This document shows, in pieces, positions 47,601-59,600 of a stretch of 64,000 nucleotides of DNA. The DNA comes from Fragum whitleyi. Lineage: Eukaryota > Mollusca > Bivalvia > Cardiida > Cardiidae. Position numbers and translations under genes: made by a program. How positions within the stretch are numbered: position 1 is the first letter of the stretch; each line of letters begins with the position of its first letter. The stretch covers positions 19,971,526 to 20,035,525 of the forward strand of contig OX411545.1 in the NCBI GenBank assembly GCA_948146395.1. The letters run 5' to 3'. Below the pieces are notes generated by a model that ran no database searches, was not told the origin of the DNA, and saw only the letters and a program-made list of their open reading frames with translations.

Positions 47601-50600
47601 CTGATTATGGCAGTAATCCTTTCAGACTATTTGTCTCCCACCAATGGGTTGATAATAGTAGACTAATGTGGGATAGTAGCTGGAGACTAGGAAAGGATGT
47701 GATGATGGTACTGGTGTGATAAATGCCAGGAATCCATTGCTAGGAACTCCAGCTGCCATGGCATAACTGAAAGATTGTTGAACACTGCGTAAAACTCCAA
47801 ACAAACAAAATCAAGCAGAGCTCTAAAGGAGAATGCCTACCACAGAAATTGCTTTCTTTAACTGGGAGGTAGAAGGATTCATGCTAGATTAAGAAAATCA
47901 GCCAATTGGATTTTTTTACCGTAGTGGGTCTGCATAATCAAGGCAGCCTGACTAACTTTTGTAACTTCACGCACTTCCCAGATGGTCCCTTTACGCATGA
48001 CAGATCACAGTTGTATCTTAATCTCAAATTCAAAATAGTGTTTTTAGCCTAGTTCAAGGTCAGTGCATAATAAAGTACAGTCAGGACGCGCTTATCCGGA
48101 CACTTCGGTTTCCTACGAGTATGTCCGGAGTAACCATTTTTCCGGATAAACAATATTTATTACAATCCGAACCTAGTTTCGTCCACCATTTTGACACTAT
48201 GTTGTTGTTGTTTCAGGTTTGCGGTGCGTCGTTAGAATTACTAATACGTGTAATTTGGTGAATCCCGAGAATGCATACAGATGAAGATTACGCATTTTGT
48301 TGTGTACTGTACATGTTTTTAAAATGGAATAAAATATATTTATAATAATAAAAACGTGATAAATGAATATTTCATAACATGCATCACGTTTCTCTTGTCT
48401 TTTTTTGGCTTGTTGTGATATTTTGAGAAATTGACTTTCAACTTGAAATCATTTTGCAGAACAAGCCATTTAAAGGCCCTTAGAAGGGCCATTTCGTTAA
48501 AATGCTTTTGAGCATTATTCTTGTTCTTGACAATCTTCGAAAAAAAAATTCGTTGTCAGAAAAAAAGATTTGTGACCCTGAGAAGGGCCGTTTTATTATT
48601 ACAGACAATTTTGAAGGACATACTTTCGGGACTGAGGTTTTGGCTTATTTTGACAATTGCGACGGAAATAGCTTTCGATCGTCGTATTAAGCAACATTCT
48701 CTGGTGTGGCCTTATGAACAAAGGCCACTTTTATGTATAATTTGGAAATGAGTTTCTTTCCCGAGTCGTATGTAACGATAAGGGCAAACTTTCATTCAGA
48801 TGTCAATTTTAAAGGATGAAATTTCGGGCATTTTGGTAGTCCTGAAAAGGACTGTTTTCGTAGTTTCGTATGTCTCTGGCGATCACTTGGAAAAAAAGTC
48901 GAAGTCTTCGTCGGCGATGCTGAAACTTCAACTATTCCAACGTCTTTTGGTCGTCGGCGTTGATATCTTTAGTTGAGTGTTAGCTCTGTAAGTTTGATCG
49001 ACAGATGATCAGGAAATGATTGGAAAATGATAGCGATTATAATTTCTCAATTAATTTTAAAATCAACGGGGAGTATTGTTCTTCAAAGTAAAGATCAGTC
49101 TTAAGAGTAAGTAGCATAATAGGTGTTGGCACGCCCGGGAAGATCACTAAATGTCACGTTGTGATCTCGACACACTTTCCTAATTAAATTGTTTGTAAGG
49201 TGCGAAAATCGTCTGCATTAAAGTAACACCGTATTAAATGTTTATCAACATGTGTCAATCAGTCAGTCGTGACAGTAAACGTGCTAATCCTTTCACAATG
49301 AGACGCGACAGATAGTAATTACAAAAGCTTTGAATTCGGACGACCAACCCTTAATCCGGATTACATAGACAAATTGGTGTAGAATTTTGATATGCCGTTC
49401 CCGATTTTTAATTCCGGTTCCAGAATGCGAGTTTCCGGATTAAAGTGTACAATTTATGAGTGAAATATTCGTTCCCGTGAATCCTTTTCCGGGTCTCGAA
49501 TATTCCGGATTAATGCCGTCCGTATAAACGCATCACGACTGTAAATGCATATTTCAATATACCCCCACCCCACTCCCCAACATTTCAAATTACAGATATG
49601 CTGATCAACCACTGGGTATATTGAGGGATCGGTGCAACACTATTGTAAGTGTCTATAATCATATAGGCACTTACAATAGTGTTGCACTGACCCCTTGATA
49701 TGACTGTCACAGATTTTTGGCTTGAAACTTACATACAGACCAGATAGGGACCTATTTATTTACCTAGATGATCTGGAAAGGAGCAACAATGAGAAAGTTT
49801 AAGCTCACATTGAAATTCTCTTATTAGGTTCTGGCTGGATTTGATCCTGCAATCCTCTGATCAACTGTTGTTGACTGTATAGACTCGGATCAACAATGTC
49901 TATTCTAGGCAGGGTGATTGGGGGATTACCCCACTTTTTAGCTCACCTGAGCACAAAGTGCTCAAGGTGAGCTATTGGGATCGTAGAATGTCCGTCGTCC
50001 GTCGTCAGTCGTGCGTCGTGCGTCGTCCGTCGTGCGTCGTCCACAATTTTTTTAAACATCTTCTCCTCCTAAACCAGTGGGCCAATCTTTATGAAACTTG
50101 GCAGGGATGTTCCTTGGGTCAAGCTCTACCAAAGTTGTTCAAATAAATGAAATCCACCCTTAACTTTCCCTTTACCCTTAACAAAAAGGGTGAAAAAATG
50201 AAAATCTTTAAAAATCTTCTTCTCTGAAACCAGAAGGCAGACAGCTTTCATATTTGGTATGTAGCATCATCTAGTGGACCTCTACCAAGTTTGTTCATAT
50301 CAAGACCCTGGGGTCATATTTGGGCTTTGTCCGGGCCCAACCCTTTTTACATAGAATCAAAGAGCGAAAATCTTTAAAAATCTTCTTCTCTGTAACCAGA
50401 TGGCAGACAGCTTTAATATTTGGTGTGTAGCATCACCTAGTGGGCCTCTACCAAGTTTGTTCATAACAAGACCCTTGGGTCATATTTGGGCTTTGCACGG
50501 GTGCATCCCTTTATCTCTTATGAGCACGAAGGGTAAAAAAATGAAAATCTTCAAAAATCTTCTTCTCTGAAACCAGAAGACAGACAGCTTTCATATTTGG

Positions 50601-53600
50601 TATGAAGCATCATCTAGTGGACCTCTACCAAGTTTGTTCATATCAAGACCCTGGGGTCATGTTTAGGCTTTGCCCGGGCCCAACCCTTTTCACATAGAAT
50701 CAAAGAGCAAAAATCTTTAAAAATCTTCTTCTCTGTAACCAGATGGCAGACAGCTTTTAATATTTGGTGTGTAGCATCACCTAGTGGGCCTCTACCAAGT
50801 TTGTTCATATCAAGACCCTTGGGTCATATTTGGGCTTTGCACGGGTGCATCCCTTTATCTCTAATGAGCACGAAGGGTCAAAAAATGAAAATCTTCAAAA
50901 ATCTTCTTCTATGAAACCAGAAGGCAGACAGCTTTCATATTTGGTATGTAGCATCATCTAGTGGACCATTACCAAGTTTGTTCATATCAAGCTCTAGGAT
51001 CATATTTGGGCTTTGCCCGGGCGCAACCCTTTTTTACATAGAATCAAAGAGCGAAAATCTTTTAAAATCTTCTTTAATTAATCGAAACCAGAGGGCACAC
51101 TGCTTCCATTTTTGGTATGAAGCATCATCTTGTTGGCCCCTACCAAGTTTGTTCATATCAAGACTCTTGGGTCATTTTTAGCTCACCTGAGCACAACGTG
51201 CTCAAGTGAGCTATTGTGATCACCTTTTGTCCGGCGTCTGTGCGTCGTCCGTCGTCCGTCAACAGTCGTCCGTCAACAATTTCTCTAAACGACATCTCCT
51301 CCTAAACTACAAGGCCAATTTTAACCAAACTTGGTAGAAATGTTCCTTAGGTGGTCCCCTTTAAGAATTGCTAAAAGAATTGAAATCGGTGAATAACTCT
51401 GGTTGCTATGGCAACCAAAATTAAAAATTTAAGAAAATCTTTAAAATTCTTCTTCTTCTGAACCAGCAGCCCTACAGCCTTGAAATTTGGCATGGATGAT
51501 CAGCTCATAGACCTTAATTAAAGCTAGCTAAAATCATATCTGTTGGGCCACCAGGTGCGGAGCACCAGGGGGGAGGGGGTAGTACTTTGGGTAAATTTTG
51601 TAATCTTTAACCTTCTTCTTCTTCTGATCTTCATGGCCTACAGCCTTAAAATTTTGCATGTATGATCACCTCATAGACCTTAATAAAAATAGCTAAAATC
51701 TTATCTGTAGGGCCACCAGGTGCGGAGCACCAGGGGGAGGGGGGTAGTACTTTGATGAAAATTTTGTAATCTTTAACCTTTTTCTTCTTCTGAACCAGAA
51801 GTCCTACAGATTTGAATATTGGCATGGATGATCAGCATATGGACCCTTATAAAAATAGCTAAAATCATGACTGTAGATTCACCCGGTGCGTAGCACCAGG
51901 GGGGAGAGGGTAGTACTTTTGTGAAAAATTTTGTAATCTTTAACCTTCTTCTTCTTCTGAATCATAAGCCCTACAGACTTGAAAATTGGCATGGAGGATC
52001 AGGTCATAGACCTTAATATAAATAGCTAAAATCTTATTTATAGGGCCACCAGGTGCGGAGCACCAAGGGGGAGGGGGTAGTACTTTGATGAAAATTTTGT
52101 AAACTTTAACCTTTTTCTTCTTCTGAACCAGAAGTCCTACAGATTTGTATATTGGCATGGATGATCAGCATATGGACCTTTATAAAAATAGCTAAAATCA
52201 TGACTGTAGATTCACCAGGTGCGGAGCACCAAGGGGGAGAGGGTAGTACTTTTGTGAAAATTTTGTAATCTTTAACCTTCTTCTTCTTCTGAACCACAAG
52301 CCCTACAGACTTGAAAATTGGCATGGAGGATCAGCTCACAGACCTTAATAAAAACAGCTTAAATCATGACTGTAAAGCCACCAGGTGCGGAGCACCAGGG
52401 GGGAGGGGGTAGTCCTTTTGTGAAAATTTTGTAACTTTAATCTTCATCTTCTAATGAACCAGAAGCCCTACAGACTTCAATATTGGCTTGGATGATAAGC
52501 ATATGGATCTAAAATAAAATAGCTAAAATCATGAATGTAGGGCCACCAGATGCGGAGCATTAGGGGGCAGGGGGTAGTACTTTGGATCAATTTTGAAATC
52601 TTTAACCTTATTCTTCTCCTGGATCAGGAACCCTACAGACTTGAAAATTGTCATGGGTGATCAATATATTGACATTGATAAAAATAGCTAAAATCATGAC
52701 TGTAGGGTCACCAGGTGCTGAGTGTCTTGTGGAGGGGGTAGTACTTTGGATCATTTTTGAAATCTTTAAACTTCTTCTAATGAGCCAGGAGTCCTACAGA
52801 CTTGAAAATTGGTATGGATGATCAGCATATGGACATCTATTGAATTAGCTTAAATCATAACTGTAGATTCACCAGGTGCAGAGCATCTTGGGGGAGGGGG
52901 GAGTGCTTTGTTGAGAATTTTGAATCCCTACAGCCTTTATATTTGACATGGATTGATTAACTCATTAAAGAAAACTTTAAAAGTCTGAGACTCAGCCTGT
53001 ATATCTGGCATAGATTAGCTGATCACATACCTTTTATGGAAAAAGCTTAAATAATGTCCAGAGGAGGAGCAGAGGGGGGGGGGAATGATTATTTCAAATG
53101 TTATCTGATTGAATAAGTGAAAATCTCTTTTTCTGTGGTTGCATGGACATACCTAGGTAATGAAGCTTTTTTCTCAGGTGAGCGACCCAGGGCCAACGGC
53201 CCTCTTGTTATCTTCTTTTTGACATCTGCCTATCTAATTAATGTGTTATCCCAGGGGTCAAAGAGACTCAGGTGAGCGATCTAGGACCATCTTGGTCCTC
53301 TTGTTTCAAAGATCCCCCATATTTTCTGGATTTTCGGGGATTTTTTACTATGAACAAAGAGTATGGAATACCAGTTAATTTCAATTGATTCAATTTTGTG
53401 CTGAAATCCCCTACATTTATGAAACCCTAGAATAAACACTGGATCAACTTCACAGCTTTGGCTTTCACTGCCTGCTTTCTTATCGCAGGAAAACAATGAG
53501 CCAAGCAAACTTCAGCAGGATAAGGGTTGATCTTAAAATCATAAATTTTGTCACAGAGAAATGTGTTGAAGATCTGCTAATCATAAGTCAGTCAATATAG

Positions 53601-56600
53601 GATTGATGACCTCATTTGAACTTTGTATATAGGTTTCACCTGACATTATCTCATGTGATTATCACTTTCAGAAGAAATAAGGGAAATCCTTAGCTTGATT
53701 TACAGTGAAGTAAAAAGATGATTGAATGAAGAACAGAGTAGAGAGACTCAGCAAGATTTTTTCCTTTAACCCTTTGCTGTTTAATCCCTGCTTTTTACAT
53801 GCCTGTGATTTTATGATTGAGAAAACATTGTGAAAAAAGAAGAAATTGCTTCTGACAAGCAATTTCTTCTTTTTCCACACAATTTTCTACCCTACTGAAT
53901 GGTTATTTTTAGCTCATGTGAGCTATTGTGATCACCTTTCCTCCGGTGTCCGTCCGTCGGTCGTCGGTCGTCGTCTGTCGTCCGGCGTCCGTCAACAATT
54001 TCTTTAAACGACATCTCCTCCTAAACTACTAGGTCAATTAACACCAAATTTTACAGAAATGTTGCTTAGGTTGTCCCCTTCAAAAATAGCTAAAAGAATT
54101 GAAATCCATAAAAAACTCTGGTTGCTATGGCAACAAAAGGTGAAATTTTAAGAAAATCTTTAAATTCTTCTTCTTCTCAACCAGTAGTCCTACAGACTTA
54201 AAACTTGGCATGGATGATTAGCTCATAGACCTGAATTAAAGCTAGCTAAAATCATATCTTTTCGGCCTCCAGGTGCGGAGCACCAGGGGGGAGGGGGTAG
54301 TACTTTGGGTAAATTTTGTTATCTTTAAGCTTCTTCTTCTTCGCAACCAGGAGCTCTACAGACTTGAAAATTGGCATGGATGATCAGCTCATAGACCTTA
54401 ATAAAAATAGCTAAAATCATATCTGTTGGGCTGCCAGGTGCGGAGCACCAGGGGGAAGGGGGTAGTACATTTGTGAAAATTTTGTAATCTTTAACCTTCT
54501 TCTTCTTCTGAACCAGGAGCCTGACAGATTTGAATATTGGCATGGATGATCAGCATATGGACCTTTATATAAATAGCTAAAATCATGACTGTAGATTCAC
54601 CAGGTGCGGAGCACCAGGGGGGAGAGGGTAGTACTTCGTGAAACTTTTGTTATCTTTAACCTTCTTCTTCTCCTGAACCAAAAGCCCTACAGACTTGAAA
54701 ATTGGCATGGAGGATCAGCTCATAGACCTTAATAAAAATAGCTAAAATCATGACTGTAATGCCACCAGGTGCGGAGCACCAGGGGGAGGGGGTAGTACTT
54801 TGGGTAAATTTTGTAATCTTTAAGCTTCTTCTTCTTCGGAACCAGGAGTCCTACAGACTTGAAAATTGGCATGGATGATCAGCTCATAGACCTTAGTAAA
54901 AATAGCTAAAATCATATCTGTTGGGCTGCCAGGTGCGGAGCACCAGGGGGAAGGGGGTAGTACATTTGTGAAAATTTTGTAATCTTTAACCTTCTTCTTC
55001 TTCTGAACCAGGAGCCTGACATATTTGAATATTGGCATGGATGATCAGCATATGGACCTTTATATAAATAGCTTAAATCATGACTGTAGATTCACCAGGT
55101 GCGGAGCACCAGGGGGAGGGGGTAGTACTTTTGTGAAAATTTTGTAATCTTTAACCTTCTTCTTCTTCTGAACCACAAGCCCTACAGACTTGAAAATTGG
55201 CATGGAGGATCAGCTCATAGACCTTAATAAAAATAGCTAAAATCATGACTGTAATGCCACCAGGTGCGGAACACCAGGGGGATAGTACTTTTGTGAAAAT
55301 TTTGTAATCTTTAACCTTCATCTTCTAAAGAACCAGGAGCCCTACAGACTTCAATATTGGCATGGATGATAAGCATATGGATCTAAAATAAAGTAGCTAA
55401 AATCATGAATGTAGGGCCACCAGATGCAGAGCATTAGGGGGGAGGGGGTAGTACTTTGGATCAATTTTGAAATCTTTAACCTTATTCTTTTCCTGGATCA
55501 GGAACCCTACAGACTAGAAAATTGTCATGGGGGATCAATATATTGACATTAATAAAAATAGCTAAAATCATGACTGTAATGCCACCAGGTGCGGAGCACC
55601 AAGGGGGAGGGGTTAGTACTTTGGATCATTTTTGAAATCTTTAAACTTCTTCTAATAAACCAGGAGTCCTACAGACTTGAAAATTGATATGGATGATCAG
55701 CATATAGACATTAATTGAATTAGCTTAAATCATGACTGTAGATTCACCAGGTGCAGAGCATCTTGGGGGAGGGGGGAGTGCTTTGTTGAGAATTTTGAAT
55801 CCCTACAGCCTATATATTTGACATGGATTGATCAACTCATTAAAGAAAACTTTAAAAGTCTCAGACTCAGCCTGTATATCTGGCATAGATTAGCTGATCA
55901 CAGACCTTTTATGAAAAAAGCTTAAATAAATAATGACCAGGGGAGGAGCAGAGGGGGGAGGATTATTTCAAATGTTATCCAGGGGTGTGGAATTCCTACG
56001 CCCGACTTGTCCGACCCGAGCTTTTTCACTTGCGGGCAAGAACATTTTCCTAGGTCACTTGTCCGTGGACAAGTAAATATCAGATCAAATCTTAGAACAG
56101 TAACATAAAGAACTAGGAGAAAAGTCATCCTTATACTTGTATCAAAGGGTAGAAAAATTGTCTTTAATGAAGAAAATGCTTGGCTACAGCATTTTCTTCA
56201 TTAAAAACAATGTTTTCTAAATATTTATCAATCCATTTTTTGGTGGACAAGTTCTTTTTGATCTTGGGCAAGTAGGAAATTAATTTTTACTTGTCCATGG
56301 ACAAGCTGGGATAATTTATTTTTCCACATCCCTGTGTTATCTAATTAAATAATAGAAAATCTCTTTTTCTGTGGTTGCATGGACATACCTAGGTAATGAA
56401 GCTTTTTTCTCAGGTGAGCGACTCAGGGCCAACGGCCCTCTTGTTCAAATTAAATACACTTTAAATTTTCGTCTGCAAAACCTTTGAATTTGGACAGGTC
56501 CAAAATTTTGTAAAACAGGAAAGGGTTAAGTTGCAGTAGCAAGTACATTGTACTTTGAAACATGTTTGTGTACTTCAGATTTTACCAGATGAAATCTTAG

Positions 56601-59600
56601 TGTATCACATACAAGGGGTCTTATATTCTATGATCACTGCCAGAAAACCAGAGCTGCCATGCAATAAAGTTGTAATAGGGCAGTGGACTGTAATAGTTCC
56701 ACAATTTTTCGGAAATTATGAACTTTAACTGTGTTAACTGAGGTTCCCTTGTGATTTCATCAGTAATCATTGAGAATCATGAGTGTCTTAAAGAAAAAGA
56801 CCAATGTTTGAGTCAGATGAAGTGAACTACCTGTACTTTCTAAAACTCTGAATCTTCATGTAGTTCAATAATCGCTCTAACTTGAATTTTCATAGCATAC
56901 AGGGGTGTGGAAATACAGATTTTCTCCACTTGTCCACAAACAAGTTAAAATTGGTTTTATAATTCTCTGGGATCAAAAAGAACTTGTCAACAAAAAAATC
57001 TTCAGCTTATCAATCAATTTTGAAAAAAAACATTGTTATTTAAAGAAGAAAATGCCTGACTCCAGCATTTTCTTCCTAAAAGAACAATGTTTATCACCCT
57101 TTGATATAATAAATCATTTAAATCTGTTTAGGACCATTTTGAGACTTGTCCTGGTTTTGACTTGTCTATAGACAAGTTGCATAGAAAAATGTACATGTTC
57201 ATGGGGAGAAAAAATCCATGTCGGACAAGTTGGGCATGAGAATTCCACACCCCTGGCATACAAAATTTATCTTGTGTTTAGTGACAAAGACATGTTTAAG
57301 GTCATCGAGTACACTTTGAAGGTGTCATTGGGTAATTTTGTCTGTACACTTGGTACCCTGCAACGAAATAGGAAATATCTGATATATATCAATGTGGACC
57401 CATGCTGTACCCCAAGGATTTTGTTGGGTCCTGAAAGACGCCATCATAGCACAGGTGTAGCTTGTCTGACTGTCTATATAGATATCCCTGGATTGATCCC
57501 TGACGGCAACACTCGTCCTTTCTGACTATTTGGATTGATAATCATAGATCTATGTGGGATAGCAGTTGGAGGTCAGGAAAAGGATAAAATGTAATAGAAG
57601 TACCAGTGTGAGAAATACCAGGAATCCATTGTAAGGTTCTTCAGCCATCACAATATAACTGAAAGATTGTTAAAAGCAGTGTAAAATCTGACTCAAACAA
57701 ATTGTTGGGTCCTGAGTAGACAGTGTTTAAAAACCACAGCATCATCTTTCTCCAAAGTAGTAAAATTCTATGTTTTCAGACTTTTATGACCATAGGTACA
57801 CTGGCAATTGCATATTATAATGTTTGCAAATCTCACAACTTCAGAAAATATTTTGCATACAGAAGAAATTGCTTGTTGCAAGTAGTAAAATTCTATGTTT
57901 TCAGACTTTTATGACCATAGGTACACTGGCAATTGCATATTATAATGTTTGCAAATCTCACAACTTCAGAAAATATTTTGCATACAGAAGAAATTGCTTG
58001 TTGCAAGTAGTAAAATTCTATGTTTTCAGACTTATATGACCATAGGTACACTGGCAATTGCATATTATAATGTTTGCAAATCTCACAACTTCAGAAAATA
58101 TTTTGCATACAGAAGAAATTGCTTATTGCAAGTGTTCTCTCCTTTTCCTATGATATTTCCTTTCATTTTGGTTGTTTTCTTTTCAATTTCACCCACTTTT
58201 CATTTGACTTCAACTTTTTTGAATTTGAACCTGTGGAATTTTTTGGAAAAATGGGAAAGGGTGGAACCTTGACTGCCTTGGTGACCTACGGGTAAATGCA
58301 TTTGACCCGTGCCCTTGAGGTCTGTGATTTGAGCCCAATGGTCGCCAGGATGTGTTAATTGGCATAACACTTAAAAACCAGCCCCAGTTCACCGAGTTGT
58401 TAAATTGGGTAGCAGCGGGCTAAACCAATGCTCTCTCAGGACATGAAAACATAAGGATTGAGTGTTCGAGAGCGACTCTATAAGCTTAAGCTTTCGTTGC
58501 AATCCAACTTAAAAACATTAGTTTAAACAAATCATGTAATATATAATAAATTTTGTTGACAAAAGGTGCATTATTCAGCAGGCGTGATGAATTAATTCAT
58601 TCAACTGTAAAACCATATTTTCCAGATCACTGAACAGCTCTTGCAATTTAAATGCAGTTTAAGGGATCAGAGAAAAACCATAGTAAGTGCCTATAAATAT
58701 ATAGGCACTTACTATGGTTTTGCACTGACCCCTTGGATGTCTAGAAAATGAAATTCTATTGATCTAAATGAAGGATTTCTATTGGTTGCAAGTACCTAGC
58801 TGCAATAATGTACCCCTCTCTGATATGCTGTCTTCCTCGCACATCAAACTATCTTATCAATGGAGGGTTATTTCAGGGGTGTGGAATTCCTATGCCCGAC
58901 TTGTCCGACCCGGGGTTTTTCACTTGTGGGCAAGTACATTTTTCTAGGTCACTTGTCCGTGGACAAGTGAATATCAGAGCAAATCTTAGAACAGTAACAA
59001 AAAGAACTATGAGAAAAGTCATCCTTATACTTGTATCAAAGGGTAGAAAAATTGTCTTTAATGAAGAAAATGCTGGGCTACAGCATTTTCTTCATTAAAA
59101 ACAATGTTTTCTAAATATTTATCAATCCATTTTTATGATGGACAAGTTCTTTTTGATCTCGGGCAAGTAGGAAATTAATTTTTAGTTGTCCATGGACAAG
59201 CTGGGATAATTTATTTTTCCACATCCCTTGTTATTTAATCACAACTAGTAACCAAATGCAATAGAAAAGGAAGTTGTGAAAGTAAATGGAAATTTAATAT
59301 CTGCAGAATAAGGGTTTACATGAAACAGGGGTGTGGAAATACAACTTTTCTCCACTTGTCCATGGACCAGTAAAAGTTGTTTTCCTACTTGTACAGAATC
59401 AAAATGAACTAGCCCACAAAAATGAATTGATAATTATTGAGAAAAACATTGTTTCAATGAAGGAAATGCTGTAACCAAGCATTTTCTTCATTAATGACAT
59501 TGTGGTTACTCCCCTTTTGTATAAGCAATAGGATGGCATTCCTCTAAAGATCTTGAAAGTACTGTATCAAGATTTGCTCTCTTATTGACTTGTCCATGGA

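Larger units (their letters stand above)
49940..53304 (-). mobile_element. Family C element split by another superfamily member
   Basis: AGCTCACCTGAGCACAAAGT hairpin, GTCGTGCGTCGTCCGTCG microsatellite, about 170-bp units as in 42457-43939, interrupted at 51180-53208, then AGGTGAGCGATCTAGGACC + ATCTTGGTCCTCTTGT. Confidence 0.85.
49895..53440. mobile_element. hAT-like MITE with perfect 8-bp duplication, split by nested elements
   Basis: Ends AATGTCTATTCTAGG / CCTAGAATAAACACT, flanked by GGATCAAC at 49887-49894 and 53441-53448. Sequence outside 49940-53304 matches the intact MITE at 10531-10712. Confidence 0.88.
53766..56529. mobile_element. TTAA MITE (about 230 bp) split by a family C' element
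   Basis: TTAACCCTTTGCTGTTTAATCC left and AGGAAAGGGTTAA right. Removing 53911-56444 leaves 230 bp that is the reverse complement of the MITE at 28273-32024. Confidence 0.82.

Noticed and set aside
47536..47610. A functional tRNA gene
   Set aside because: A and B boxes are recognisable but the cloverleaf is poor, and the sequence continues into a SINE body with target duplications.
57723..58272. Overlapping plus-strand frames with MQISQLQKIF
   Set aside because: Arise from the 125-bp triplication; period not a multiple of three.
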